The notes beneath the pieces are model-generated. The model ran no database searches and was not told the DNA's origin. It was given only the letters and a program-made list of their open reading frames with translations. 64,000 bases of DNA from the NCBI GenBank assembly GCA_002320005.1, contig DCJK01000024.1, positions 45,374 to 109,373 on the forward strand, in the 5' to 3' direction. Source of the DNA: Firmicutes bacterium UBA1702. Its GTDB lineage: Bacteria > Bacillota > Clostridia > Peptostreptococcales > Anaerovoracaceae. This document shows positions 43,659 to 51,913 of the stretch, one piece after another. Numbering within the stretch: the first letter of the stretch is position 1; the number at the start of each line of letters is the position of its first letter. The position numbers were made by a program, and so were the translations under genes.

Positions 43659-43687
43659 TTGTTTTTTCTTGTCCTGTGTATTATAAT
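43659..43687 (+). promoter_or_regulatory. Promoter of the LysR-type gene
   Basis: TTGTTT (43659-43664), a 17-nt spacer and TATAAT (43682-43687). The following 43705-43745 stretch is very AT-rich with repeated ATATCAAT blocks, a possible LysR binding area shared with the divergent MATE gene. Confidence 0.55.
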
Positions 43688-43758
43688 CTGCTATAAACCA
43701 TATGTAAAATATCAATTTATGAATTTAGATATATCAATATGATATGTTAGAGGGAGAA

Positions 43759-44619
43759 ATGAACATTAGCTACGATTATTACAGAGTATTTTATTATGTT
43801 GCAAAATATAAAAGTTTTACGGCAGCTGCAGGGGCGCTTATGAATAATCAGCCCAATATTACCAGAATGATAAAAAAACTGGAAGAGGAACTGGGATGTA
43901 CGTTGTTTATAAGGCAAAGACGAGGCGTATCGCTTACTCCCGAAGGAGAAAAACTGTATTCACATATTTCTATTGCATGTGAACATATTTTGAGTGCTGA
44001 ACAGGAAATTGCCGGAGATAAAAGCCTGCAGTCAGGCATTGTTAAGATAGCCGCCAGTGAAATTGCCTTGCACTGTGTGATGCTCCCTGTATTGAAAAAG
44101 TTTCGCAATGCTTATCCAGGTATTCGCCTTAAAATACTGAACCATTCCACACCTCAGGCGATTGATGTTTTGAAAAAAGGATTGGCGGATTTTGCAGTTG
44201 TTACTGAGCCTTTTGAATCTCCCGCAGGCATTTCCTCTGCAAGTTTAAGGACGATTCAGGAAGTACCGGTGTGCAGCAGCGAGTTTTTAATTCCTACGGG
44301 GACAGTGATTACGAAAGAGCAATTAAAACGATATCCATTGATTGGACTTGGGGAAAAAACGAGTTCTTTTGCATTTTATTCGGATTTTTTTAATAGCATT
44401 GGGTGTTCTTTTTCTCCTGAGGTGGAGACCGCGACTGCAGACCAGATTTTGCCCATGGTAAAATCAGAACTGGGAATTGGGTTTGTCCCTACAGATTTTT
44501 TGAAAGAAGAAAATATGGAACAACTGGTTATTCTTAACATGAAACCTCCTATACCAAAAAGAAATATATGTATTTTGAAAAAAAGGATACATCACTTAGC
44601 ATTGCTGCTCATGAATTAG
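43759..44619 (+). CDS. LysR-type regulator with a C-terminal frameshift
   Basis: A 286-residue LysR-family regulator. The N-terminal helix-turn-helix is YVAKYKSFTAAAGALMNNQP with a recognition helix ITRMIKKLEEELGCTLF. A type 2 periplasmic-binding-like effector domain follows from about residue 90. ATG 43759 has a GAGGGAG site. After a run of seven A (44578-44584) the frame ends RIHHLALLLMN. With one more A the frame would continue KKKDTSLSIAAHELEKLIRM to a stop at 44649, a more typical LysR tail. It was probably the regulator of the broken MATE gene. Confidence 0.82.
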   Translation: MNISYDYYRVFYYVAKYKSFTAAAGALMNNQPNITRMIKKLEEELGCTLFIRQRRGVSLTPEGEKLYSHISIACEHILSAEQEIAGDKSLQSGIVKIAASEIALHCVMLPVLKKFRNAYPGIRLKILNHSTPQAIDVLKKGLADFAVVTEPFESPAGISSASLRTIQEVPVCSSEFLIPTGTVITKEQLKRYPLIGLGEKTSSFAFYSDFFNSIGCSFSPEVETATADQILPMVKSELGIGFVPTDFLKEENMEQLVILNMKPPIPKRNICILKKRIHHLALLLMN

Positions 44620-44669
44620 AGAAGCTGATTCGGATGCAGCACAGTGAATAAAATATGGATGAATAGGGG

Positions 44670-44699
44670 TTGACAGTAATTTATTAGATGATGTAGAAT
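44670..44699 (+). promoter_or_regulatory. Promoter of the cobalamin riboswitch transcript
   Basis: A perfect TTGACA (44670-44675), an 18-nt spacer and TAGAAT (44694-44699). The start near 44706 precedes the riboswitch by about a dozen nt. Confidence 0.7.
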
Positions 44700-44716
44700 A
44701 TATGAAAGAAAAATAG

Positions 44717-44887
44717 TGTGCACGTGACAATTTTCGGAAGCCGGTGAGAATCCGGCGCTGTGTCTCAGCAACCGTGATATCTACGAACGGGTTCTGCGTT
44801 AAGTCGCAAGTCACTGGAACGTAAGTTCCGGGAAGGCATCCAAGTAGGTTTTTAAGATTAAGCCGGTAGACCTGTCAAAATGTGCAT
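44717..44887 (+). promoter_or_regulatory. Cobalamin (adenosylcobalamin-type) riboswitch
   Basis: Conserved core blocks appear in order: GGAAGCCGGTGAGAATCCGGC (shown in parts, 44735-44755), CAACCGTGA, GTCACTGG, GGGAAGGCATCC and the B12 box AGCCGGTAGACCTGTC (44861-44876). Outer pairing of TGCAC...TGACA with TGTCA...TGTGCA closes the element. The class is known to bind adenosylcobalamin or methylcobalamin and to switch off downstream genes at high B12. No classical B12 uptake or synthesis gene follows in this window. The downstream genes encode YezD-like and transcobalamin-like surface proteins. Confidence 0.93.
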
Positions 44888-44893
44888 TTGTAT

Positions 44894-44926
44894 CGGAGCT
44901 TTCTGAGGTAAAGCGGCGGTCTTTTT
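44894..44926 (+). terminator. Probable riboswitch-controlled terminator
   Basis: GCTTT (44898-44902) pairs with AAAGC (44910-44914), with outer CG pairs across a two-base internal loop, and TTTTT follows at 44922-44926. It lies 7 nt after the riboswitch. GACC in the B12 box can also pair with GGTC at 44918-44921, a possible switch between states. Confidence 0.5.
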
Positions 44927-44987
44927 ATTGTGCTATGGTTTTTTATTTCGCTGTAGCGTTTAATTTTATTATAAAAGATCTAATTTT

Positions 44988-45012
44988 ACACTCAGCTGAT
45001 GAGTGTTTTTTT
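44988..45012 (+). terminator. Second terminator upstream of the yezD-like gene
   Basis: A perfect 7-bp stem ACACTCA (44988-44994) pairs with TGAGTGT (45000-45006) around GCTGA, followed by T7. It stands 30 nt before the start of the yezD-like gene. Confidence 0.75.
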
Positions 45013-45041
45013 ATTTTGGAGCTATATGGGGGGAGAAAATT

Positions 45042-45209
45042 TTGGAAAGCAACTCAAAAGTATCAAAAACAATCAGTGTGCAGCTGACAAAGCAGGAGGA
45101 TAATCTTATAAAGATTATAAGAAATATTGATTTCGGAGAGGTAAGGATTGTAATAACAGACGGCAGACCTACAAGAATCGAAGAAATTAAAAAAAGCATA
45201 AAACTTTAA
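45042..45209 (+). CDS. YezD-like small protein (DUF2292)
   Basis: A 55-residue protein matching the YezD/DUF2292 family pattern: ISVQLTKQEDNLIKIIRNID, then FGEVRIVITDGRPTRIEEIK. The family is named for Bacillus YezD, often found beside sulfur-assimilation genes; its function is unknown. The longer ORF has no good start, whereas TTG 45042 has a GGGGGGAG site 7 nt upstream. It is the first gene after the cobalamin riboswitch and is itself followed by a strong terminator-like hairpin. Confidence 0.75.
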   Translation: MESNSKVSKTISVQLTKQEDNLIKIIRNIDFGEVRIVITDGRPTRIEEIKKSIKL

Positions 45210-45236
45210 AAAAGATGTAACTAACCAGAAAACTGG

Positions 45237-45296
45237 AGGTTTCATAATTGCAGAACATTTAAAAGTGTTTTTGTAATTAGGAAACCTTTTTTTATC
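45237..45296 (+). terminator. Strong terminator or attenuator before the DUF4430 gene
   Basis: AGGTTTC plus ATAATTGCAGAACA pairs with TGTTTTTGTAATTA plus GGAAACC to form a long stem with wobble pairs, followed by T7 at 45287-45293. A small CCAG-AAAA-CTGG hairpin stands just upstream and overlaps the base of the stem. It lies 17 nt before the ATG of the DUF4430 gene. Confidence 0.75.
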
Positions 45297-45312
45297 TTGA
45301 AAAGAGGATGAA

Positions 45313-47448
45313 ATGCGATTTAAAAACTCGGATACTAAAAGAAAAATAGCTATTGGGGCACTGTTTCTCATTATATTCATGCTTCTGGCCGCGGTGTTTT
45401 TTTTACACACATCGGAACCGGATAATCCAATAGATGAAACTTTACAGGTTTCAAGAATGTGGAACACAGGTACGAGACTCCTTGCGGATCAGGAAAAGAT
45501 AAACCGGATAGACAGTGCAAACATTAATGACGGGAAGGCAGATGAAAAAAGTCCATCTGCCGAAGAACAGAAGAAAGATGATGGTGAGACGGAGAATGAT
45601 TCCCGGCAGGGGAGCAGTGACGCAAACAATGTGAGCTCGCCTGATATTTCACAGATTGTAGATATTGATGAAAACAGTCAGTCATCAGGGGAACAGCATG
45701 GCAATAACAACGGCCAGTCAGATCAGGGAAACGATACTTCTGACGATGGGGACAGTGTAGATGCATATTTTTCTACCAGTATAATCAATGGAGATATACT
45801 GGATAAAAAAGAATACAGTTTTGTCATAAAGCATCTGAAACCTGAACTTACCGTAAAAGGAATCTCTGTGACTGTCAACGGAGAAGAAAATACATATTCT
45901 CCTAAAACCGGAAGATTCGAAACAAATCTGGCCTTAGGCGAAAATAAGATAATCGTTAAGGTCATGTACCAGTCTGAAGGAAATACCATTACTGCCTCTA
46001 AAGGATATACCGTATATTATGCACCGGGAGATAAAGTTGTAATTGTAACCGATCTGTTCGACAGAACTGTGGATCAGAGCAGCATATCCTTCAGCGCATA
46101 TGGTCTGAAGGGCAGTAAAAAGCTTGATGCCACCGTAAAAGTAAACGGCAGGAAGATAAACGGGAATGGTGAAAACTATGAAGCTCCTCTGGAACTGGGA
46201 GACAATACTATCACAATCACAGCCGGCGGACGGACAGACAGTGTTACAAAAACATATAGAGTTACCTATGCAGAAAATATATTCAAGGTTGTAACAACTC
46301 TTTCATCTACCGTGCTGTACGGAACGGAAGTTCAAACATCGCCTGAAGCAGTTGTATATACGGGAAAAGATGAAAACTGCAAATTTAAGGTGCACGTAAA
46401 CAAGGTAACAGGCAAGGAAAAACTGGTTAGTGTCAGGGCATTCTTTTATGACAACAGCAATGGTAAGGTGCTAAAAGCAGATGCCGACGGGTATTACACA
46501 ATGACCATTCCAACAAGGGGATCTGCGCTGGTAACACTGACATATCTGGACTCAAGCGGAAGTGAACACAGGTATCAGTATTCTGTACGATTTAAAAGAA
46601 CATCGGGGACAACTCCTGTTGAAAAACAGCCGCGTATAGAGGCAAGAGTTGAGGTTGGTAATCAGATACTCAATCTCCAGTCCGGAATGGAATTTAAATC
46701 TCCTAATATTGTAATCAATATAAATGCCAAAAGCTATCAGAATGAGCAGCTGTATTACAACCATATGACTGTGGTGGTAAACGGGCAGAAATATCCGCAG
46801 CACAGTTATCAGGTGGGTTCGTGGTTTGGATATGATGTTTATCTCAAACAGGGAGAAAATATAATAACAATCTCATTGATGGACGACGATCAGTACACTG
46901 TTACGAAAACTTACAAGCTGTATTACACGCCTGGTAAGGTAAAAATAACTGTGAGCGTGGAGGCAACGACAGTAGGACTTGGATACCTGATTCCGCGGCA
47001 GACGGTAGAAGTGGACGGCGGAACCAGCGTAGCAGAAATTGTCACCGATTTGCTTACTAAATATGGATATACATATGACAGTACAGGCTCAATAAACAAT
47101 GGATTTTATCTTGCACGCATAAAGCGACCGGGAATAACTAACGGTTACAGTATACCAAGTGATCTCAAAGCGATGATTGAAGCTGACGGAGGAGACATCT
47201 CCATGGAGACAGGTCCTGTAAGTCCTGACAGCCTGGGTGAGTTCGATTTTTACAGATACTCAGGATGGATGTATTCGTATAACGGAAGCTATCCGGGATA
47301 CAGCATGTCATCGTGCAAGCCTCAGGACGGTGCGGTTATAAGAGTGCGATTTACTCTTGCTCTCGGCAAGGATATCGGAGGATCGGTAAGCAGCGGAGGC
47401 TCCTACGGAGGAGGAAGCATCCAGGGAAATTATGGAAAGGAATGGTAG
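45313..47448 (+). CDS. Membrane-anchored surface protein with transcobalamin-like C-terminal domain (DUF4430)
   Basis: 711 residues. An N-terminal signal-anchor helix lies at about 11-31 (IAIGALFLIIFMLLAAVFFL). A Ser/Asp/Glu/Gln-rich linker (about 60-150) and several beta-sandwich repeats with GENKIIVKV, GDNTITITA and GENIITISL follow. The DUF4430 domain at about 542-690 has VDGGTSVAEIVTDLL, YGYTYDSTGSINNGFYL, SGWMYSYNGSYPG (Trp652) and PQDGAVIRVRF. The tail is Gly/Ser-rich. DUF4430 is the family related to the C-terminal, cobalamin-closing domain of transcobalamin and intrinsic factor. It is the first gene of a six-gene block downstream of a cobalamin riboswitch. Cobalamin binding is inferred. 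Confidence 0.85.
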   Translation: MRFKNSDTKRKIAIGALFLIIFMLLAAVFFLHTSEPDNPIDETLQVSRMWNTGTRLLADQEKINRIDSANINDGKADEKSPSAEEQKKDDGETENDSRQGSSDANNVSSPDISQIVDIDENSQSSGEQHGNNNGQSDQGNDTSDDGDSVDAYFSTSIINGDILDKKEYSFVIKHLKPELTVKGISVTVNGEENTYSPKTGRFETNLALGENKIIVKVMYQSEGNTITASKGYTVYYAPGDKVVIVTDLFDRTVDQSSISFSAYGLKGSKKLDATVKVNGRKINGNGENYEAPLELGDNTITITAGGRTDSVTKTYRVTYAENIFKVVTTLSSTVLYGTEVQTSPEAVVYTGKDENCKFKVHVNKVTGKEKLVSVRAFFYDNSNGKVLKADADGYYTMTIPTRGSALVTLTYLDSSGSEHRYQYSVRFKRTSGTTPVEKQPRIEARVEVGNQILNLQSGMEFKSPNIVININAKSYQNEQLYYNHMTVVVNGQKYPQHSYQVGSWFGYDVYLKQGENIITISLMDDDQYTVTKTYKLYYTPGKVKITVSVEATTVGLGYLIPRQTVEVDGGTSVAEIVTDLLTKYGYTYDSTGSINNGFYLARIKRPGITNGYSIPSDLKAMIEADGGDISMETGPVSPDSLGEFDFYRYSGWMYSYNGSYPGYSMSSCKPQDGAVIRVRFTLALGKDIGGSVSSGGSYGGGSIQGNYGKEW

Positions 47449-47455
47449 ATAAGAT

Positions 47456-48388
47456 ATGGAAGCTAAATCAGAAAAAATAATCAGTGAAGTAGGCAAGGTA
47501 ATTCTTGGTAAAGAAGAAATAATACGTAAAGTTCTGGTTGCGATTCTTTCAAAGGGGCATATCCTGCTGGATGATGTTCCGGGTACAGGAAAGACGACTA
47601 TGGCTGTGGCTTTCAGCAAGGCTCTTGGAGTTGATTACGGACGAATCCAGTTTACACCGGATGTAGTGCCTTCCGACATAGTGGGGTTTTCGGTATATAA
47701 CAAGGAAACAGGAACTTTCGAATACAAGAAGGGCGCTGTGATGACAAATCTTCTCCTGGCAGATGAAATCAACCGCACATCCAGCAAAACACAGTCAGCA
47801 CTGCTTGAAGTAATGGAAGAAAGACAGGTTACTGTTGACGGAAATACGTATAAGATGCCGGAACCGTTCATTGTAATGGCGACTCAGAACCCGGTAGGCT
47901 CGGCAGGAACTCAGCTCTTGCCTCATGCACAGCTGGACAGATTTATGTTGAGACTTCACGTGGGATATCCGGATTTTGAAAGTCAGGTAAATATTTTAAA
48001 AGACAGACAGGATAACAACCCTCTGGATAATGTCAATAATGTCGTATGTTCAGAGATAATCCGTCAAATGCAGTGTGAAGCGGAAAAAGTATATATCGCA
48101 GATGAGATTCTTGAATATGTGACACATCTTGCAGAGGGAACAAGAAAACATCAGCTTGTAACACTGGGAGTCAGTCCGCGTGGAGCTTTGGCCGTATGCA
48201 GGATGGCAAAATCCTATGCATATATTATGGGGAGAGATTACGTCAAACCGGAAGATATTGCGGAGGTGTTTACAGATGTGTGCAATCACAGAATAATTCT
48301 TGCGCCTAAAGCAAAGATTACAGATACAACAGAAGAAACAGTGCTGTCAGAAGTAATGGAAACAGTTGAAAAGCCTGACAGGATTTAG
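47456..48388 (+). CDS. MoxR-type AAA+ ATPase
   Basis: A 310-residue MoxR-family ATPase, cytoplasmic. Walker A is LLDDVPGTGKTTMA (about 37-50), Walker B LLLADEINR, and the sensor region includes FIVMATQNPVGSAGTQ and AQLDRFMLRL. MoxR proteins act as chaperones that help assemble complexes, usually together with DUF58 or VWA proteins, exactly the gene that follows after 12 nt. Here the trio with a transglutaminase-fold protein sits between surface protein genes, suggesting a role in their assembly or export. Confidence 0.93.
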   Translation: MEAKSEKIISEVGKVILGKEEIIRKVLVAILSKGHILLDDVPGTGKTTMAVAFSKALGVDYGRIQFTPDVVPSDIVGFSVYNKETGTFEYKKGAVMTNLLLADEINRTSSKTQSALLEVMEERQVTVDGNTYKMPEPFIVMATQNPVGSAGTQLLPHAQLDRFMLRLHVGYPDFESQVNILKDRQDNNPLDNVNNVVCSEIIRQMQCEAEKVYIADEILEYVTHLAEGTRKHQLVTLGVSPRGALAVCRMAKSYAYIMGRDYVKPEDIAEVFTDVCNHRIILAPKAKITDTTEETVLSEVMETVEKPDRI

Positions 48389-48400
48389 GAGAGAATTCTG

Positions 48401-49573
48401 ATGAGAAAGGCAAGAATAATGTGGGGAGTATGGCTGCTTATAATGGCTGTACTGCTGATATTTACCAATAATTACGGAATACAGATTATTGCTCTGCTTT
48501 CTGTTATTTTACCATCGGCAGGTATTGTCTTTGGATTCTTAGGATCAGGAAAGCTGAAAGTTGATGTTAAAGGACAGATCTCTCAGAAAAAGGGATGTCC
48601 CCTTACATATTCAATTCAGGTAAAAAATGAAGGCAGAATCGGTTGTTCAAAAGGAAAAGCCATAATAAAGCTTGAAAACATGCTGACGGGAGAAAACGAA
48701 AAACAAGAAACGGCATTTTCCATAAGAGGTCGACAGGCAAAGGTATTTGAATGCAGTCACGTATTCCAAAACTGCGGCAAGATCAGAATAACTCTTGAAG
48801 AAATACAATCATGGGATTTCATAGGTGCATATGGAAGAAAAAATAAAACTCACAGTGTAACTAATGCACTTTCGATTCCGGACACTTTTCATATTGAATT
48901 AAGTATGGGGGCAGGGGCTCAGACGGATCTCAGCAGTGATGAATATTCAATGCTGAAATCCGGATTCGATCCAAGTGAGACGTTTGCCTTGCGAGAATAT
49001 CGACCTGGAGACAAGATAAAGAATATACATTGGAAATTATCCGAAAAGCTGGATGAAATTACAGTAAGAGAATTAGGACTGCCTGTAAATAATTCAGTGC
49101 TTCTGATGCTTGACAGTTCATACCCGGCAGAAAATTCCAAACCTGAGCATGAAGTGATGGATGCCATCGGCGAAACAGTTATTTCGATAGCGCAGGAATT
49201 ATGCGATAACGGAGTACCTTTTCAGGTGGCATGGTATGACAGCGAAGCAAGTACAACACAGGTCAGAGAAATCATGAATATTGATGACCTCAGTTCAGCT
49301 ATGTCAGGAGTGCTGTCTGCGACGCCATTTGAAGATGGCAGCAGTGTTCTCAGTCACTTTAAGGAAGATGCAGGCCCTCTTGAATATGCACACATAATAA
49401 TAGTCGGAAGCGTGCAGGAGCCGCAGATGGAAAGCTCTTTCTGTGAGGGGTTTGTTTCCAATCTGATATGTATGAAAAATGAGAAGCCATCTGACATTGC
49501 GGCAGCAGCAGGTCAGATCATATACTTTACTCCCGAGACAATGGCTGAAGATTTGTATTATGTTGAGGTATAA
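48401..49573 (+). CDS. DUF58 family protein
   Basis: A 390-residue protein with two N-terminal membrane helices (about 5-22 and 25-47). The DUF58 core has the family signature FALREYRPGDKIKNIHWKLS near residue 197 and VLLMLDSS, a VWA-like beginning with a MIDAS-type Asp. DUF58 proteins pair with MoxR ATPases; their molecular role is not settled. The stop is 2 nt before the transglutaminase-like ATG, so translation is coupled. Confidence 0.9.
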   Translation: MRKARIMWGVWLLIMAVLLIFTNNYGIQIIALLSVILPSAGIVFGFLGSGKLKVDVKGQISQKKGCPLTYSIQVKNEGRIGCSKGKAIIKLENMLTGENEKQETAFSIRGRQAKVFECSHVFQNCGKIRITLEEIQSWDFIGAYGRKNKTHSVTNALSIPDTFHIELSMGAGAQTDLSSDEYSMLKSGFDPSETFALREYRPGDKIKNIHWKLSEKLDEITVRELGLPVNNSVLLMLDSSYPAENSKPEHEVMDAIGETVISIAQELCDNGVPFQVAWYDSEASTTQVREIMNIDDLSSAMSGVLSATPFEDGSSVLSHFKEDAGPLEYAHIIIVGSVQEPQMESSFCEGFVSNLICMKNEKPSDIAAAAGQIIYFTPETMAEDLYYVEV

Positions 49574-49575
49574 AC

Positions 49576-51891
49576 ATGATCAGAATAAAGAAAATGAACA
49601 TAGATGCTTTCGCAATGCTGGTGGTACCGCTTATATTGCTCTTTGGAATCGGAGGACTGGTGCCGGAACTATTGGGAAGCGGGATAATAAGACCTCTCTT
49701 GTTTTTGTCCGGATGTATTGCTGTCATTGCAACTCAATTCATATGCAGTACGGATGGAAAAAAGAAGACTGTTGCAGCTTACGTCATGATAGGGGCTACG
49801 GTTCTGTATATAGCCATTACCTTTGTTCTCTTTAAGGCAGGGCTGGCAGCTGTGCTGAATGACTTGATTGAGAGTCTCAAACAGATAAGACCTTATGGAT
49901 ACGTGAAATTTTATGTTGGAGTATCAAGTGTAAAAGCTGCCAAGAATGTTTTTCTCGTATGGGCAGCAGCGGTGGCCGGTTCTGCATTGGTATGGGCAGT
50001 ACGAAAAGCAAAAAATCTGCCGCTTGTGATTGTGACAATAATATGGCTCATAGTGCTGATGACTTTTCACAGTATTATAAGTCCTCTGCGGATTGTTTTA
50101 TCTGCCATGGCCCTTGCGGTATGGATTTTTCACAACATGGCATATCGAGGAATGACAGACTATAATGCAATCCTTTCCGGAGATGCGTCTATTGTGACTC
50201 GCGTAGTTATTATTTCTGTTGTGACTGTAATGATATTCAATATAGCCGCGCCTGAGGAAAACTATAAAAAACAGGGACTTTTATCAGATATTGAGAGCTT
50301 TTTCAGCGATGCTGCGGATAATATGCGGTATGGAGGAACAGAAACCGGATTGTATGATGGAAAGATGTATGAAGCAGGCAATCTGGAGAGAAGCGATGAA
50401 ACGATGCTCGAAGTAAAAATGACATCGCCGGAATCCTATTATTTAAGAGGCTTTGTAGGAGGAACTTATGAAAACAGCCGGTGGCTTCCTCTGGGATCCG
50501 AAAATCTTTACAAATCAGCAGATATGTTTTACTGGCTTCACAAAGACGGGTTTTATGGATTTTCTCAGTTGTCTGAAGTGGCGGCGATCGAAGATGAAGT
50601 TCTTGAACCGGGGGAAATGTCCGTAAAAAACATAAACGCAAGTCGTAAATATGTATATATGCCATATGAACTGGTGGACAGCGAACTCATGGATTCAAAA
50701 GCTGTAGGTGATGAGCGTGTAAAAACCGGAAAACTTACAGGCGAAAGAGAGTATACCTTCAGCCTGACTAAAAATCAGGTAAAGAGGTATCAGAGCCTTT
50801 CTGCTGCGTTGATAGAGTCTGAAGCAGAAGGAAAAACTCAGAACTATATAACTGATGAAAGTTATTATAATGATTTTGTTTATGATAACTATACATCAAT
50901 GCCTCCCGAAATTGCTTCCCTGCTTTCAGAATATCTTGGAGAATATGTTGTACCGGATGGAGAAACCCATTTTGATTATCAGATGGCAAAACAGAATATC
51001 ATGTTCTTTATGACAGATAAAATGGAATATTCAGAAGAGCAAGACAAGACAGGCAAGGATATTGATTTTATTTTAAACTTCCTTGAAGGCACCAAAAAAG
51101 GTTATGATATTCACTTTGCTTCGGCAGCAGCAATGATGTTCAGATATTATGGAATTCCGGCAAGGTATGTTGAAGGGTATATTATAACAAAAAATGATGT
51201 GAACGGACTTGCACCGGACAGTACTCTCGCCCTTGACGGTACACATGCCCATGCATGGGTGGAGTATTACCATGACGGCATAGGCTGGCTGCCCTTTGAG
51301 GTAACACCGGCTTATCTTGATACTATGGAGAGTCCGGATGTTCTGCAGGATATATCTGCATTGCTGGGACAGGATCAGGGAGAAGATAAGGAACTTGAGG
51401 AGGAAGAGGAGAAAGAGCCTCAGACCGAAGACGGAATTCAAAGTTTCCTTATAAAATATAAGATGCTCATAATCCTTACGATTCTTGGATTGATTGTTGC
51501 GGGGCTTGTTGTATTGTTTATAATGTGGCTGGCAAGAGAGCGCAAAAAAGTTGCTGCAAGGATTGCGTCCTTTGATGATGAAGATGTTTCAAAAGGAATA
51601 TGTAATATATTCAGCTACACTATAGATCTGCTGACAGCATGGGGACTTCAGCCATCTTCAGGATATCTGAAGGAACAGACCCCGGAGATATGCCGGCTTA
51701 TAGAAGAAGATATAAGTAATGAATATGCCGATGTTGTGGAAATACGGCAGGAGGCAAAATACAGTCATCATAAGATGACAGAGGACGATAGAATGACGGT
51801 AAAAAGCTTCATGTATAAGATCAGAGAAAAAATGTGGCGTGACTCGGGCTTTATTCAGAGGCTTAAATATAAATACATGTACTTTTTATAG
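49576..51891 (+). CDS. Membrane transglutaminase-like protein with lost catalytic residues
   Basis: 771 residues in the layout of TgpA-like proteins: about six N-terminal helices (to about residue 225), an extracytoplasmic transglutaminase-fold domain, one further helix (about 630-655) and a C-terminal cytoplasmic DUF4129-like part. The core reads GYDIHFASAAAMMFRYYGIP then ARYVEGY. In active members the position of Asp511 is the nucleophilic Cys (G-x-C-x-x-FA). His559 is kept in HAHAWVEYY, while the usual Asp of W-x-P-x-D is Glu575. It is therefore predicted to be inactive as an enzyme and may bind rather than crosslink its partner. Confidence 0.88.
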   Translation: MIRIKKMNIDAFAMLVVPLILLFGIGGLVPELLGSGIIRPLLFLSGCIAVIATQFICSTDGKKKTVAAYVMIGATVLYIAITFVLFKAGLAAVLNDLIESLKQIRPYGYVKFYVGVSSVKAAKNVFLVWAAAVAGSALVWAVRKAKNLPLVIVTIIWLIVLMTFHSIISPLRIVLSAMALAVWIFHNMAYRGMTDYNAILSGDASIVTRVVIISVVTVMIFNIAAPEENYKKQGLLSDIESFFSDAADNMRYGGTETGLYDGKMYEAGNLERSDETMLEVKMTSPESYYLRGFVGGTYENSRWLPLGSENLYKSADMFYWLHKDGFYGFSQLSEVAAIEDEVLEPGEMSVKNINASRKYVYMPYELVDSELMDSKAVGDERVKTGKLTGEREYTFSLTKNQVKRYQSLSAALIESEAEGKTQNYITDESYYNDFVYDNYTSMPPEIASLLSEYLGEYVVPDGETHFDYQMAKQNIMFFMTDKMEYSEEQDKTGKDIDFILNFLEGTKKGYDIHFASAAAMMFRYYGIPARYVEGYIITKNDVNGLAPDSTLALDGTHAHAWVEYYHDGIGWLPFEVTPAYLDTMESPDVLQDISALLGQDQGEDKELEEEEEKEPQTEDGIQSFLIKYKMLIILTILGLIVAGLVVLFIMWLARERKKVAARIASFDDEDVSKGICNIFSYTIDLLTAWGLQPSSGYLKEQTPEICRLIEEDISNEYADVVEIRQEAKYSHHKMTEDDRMTVKSFMYKIREKMWRDSGFIQRLKYKYMYFL

Positions 51892-51913
51892 AATGTAAGG
51901 AAAGGAGAACAAT

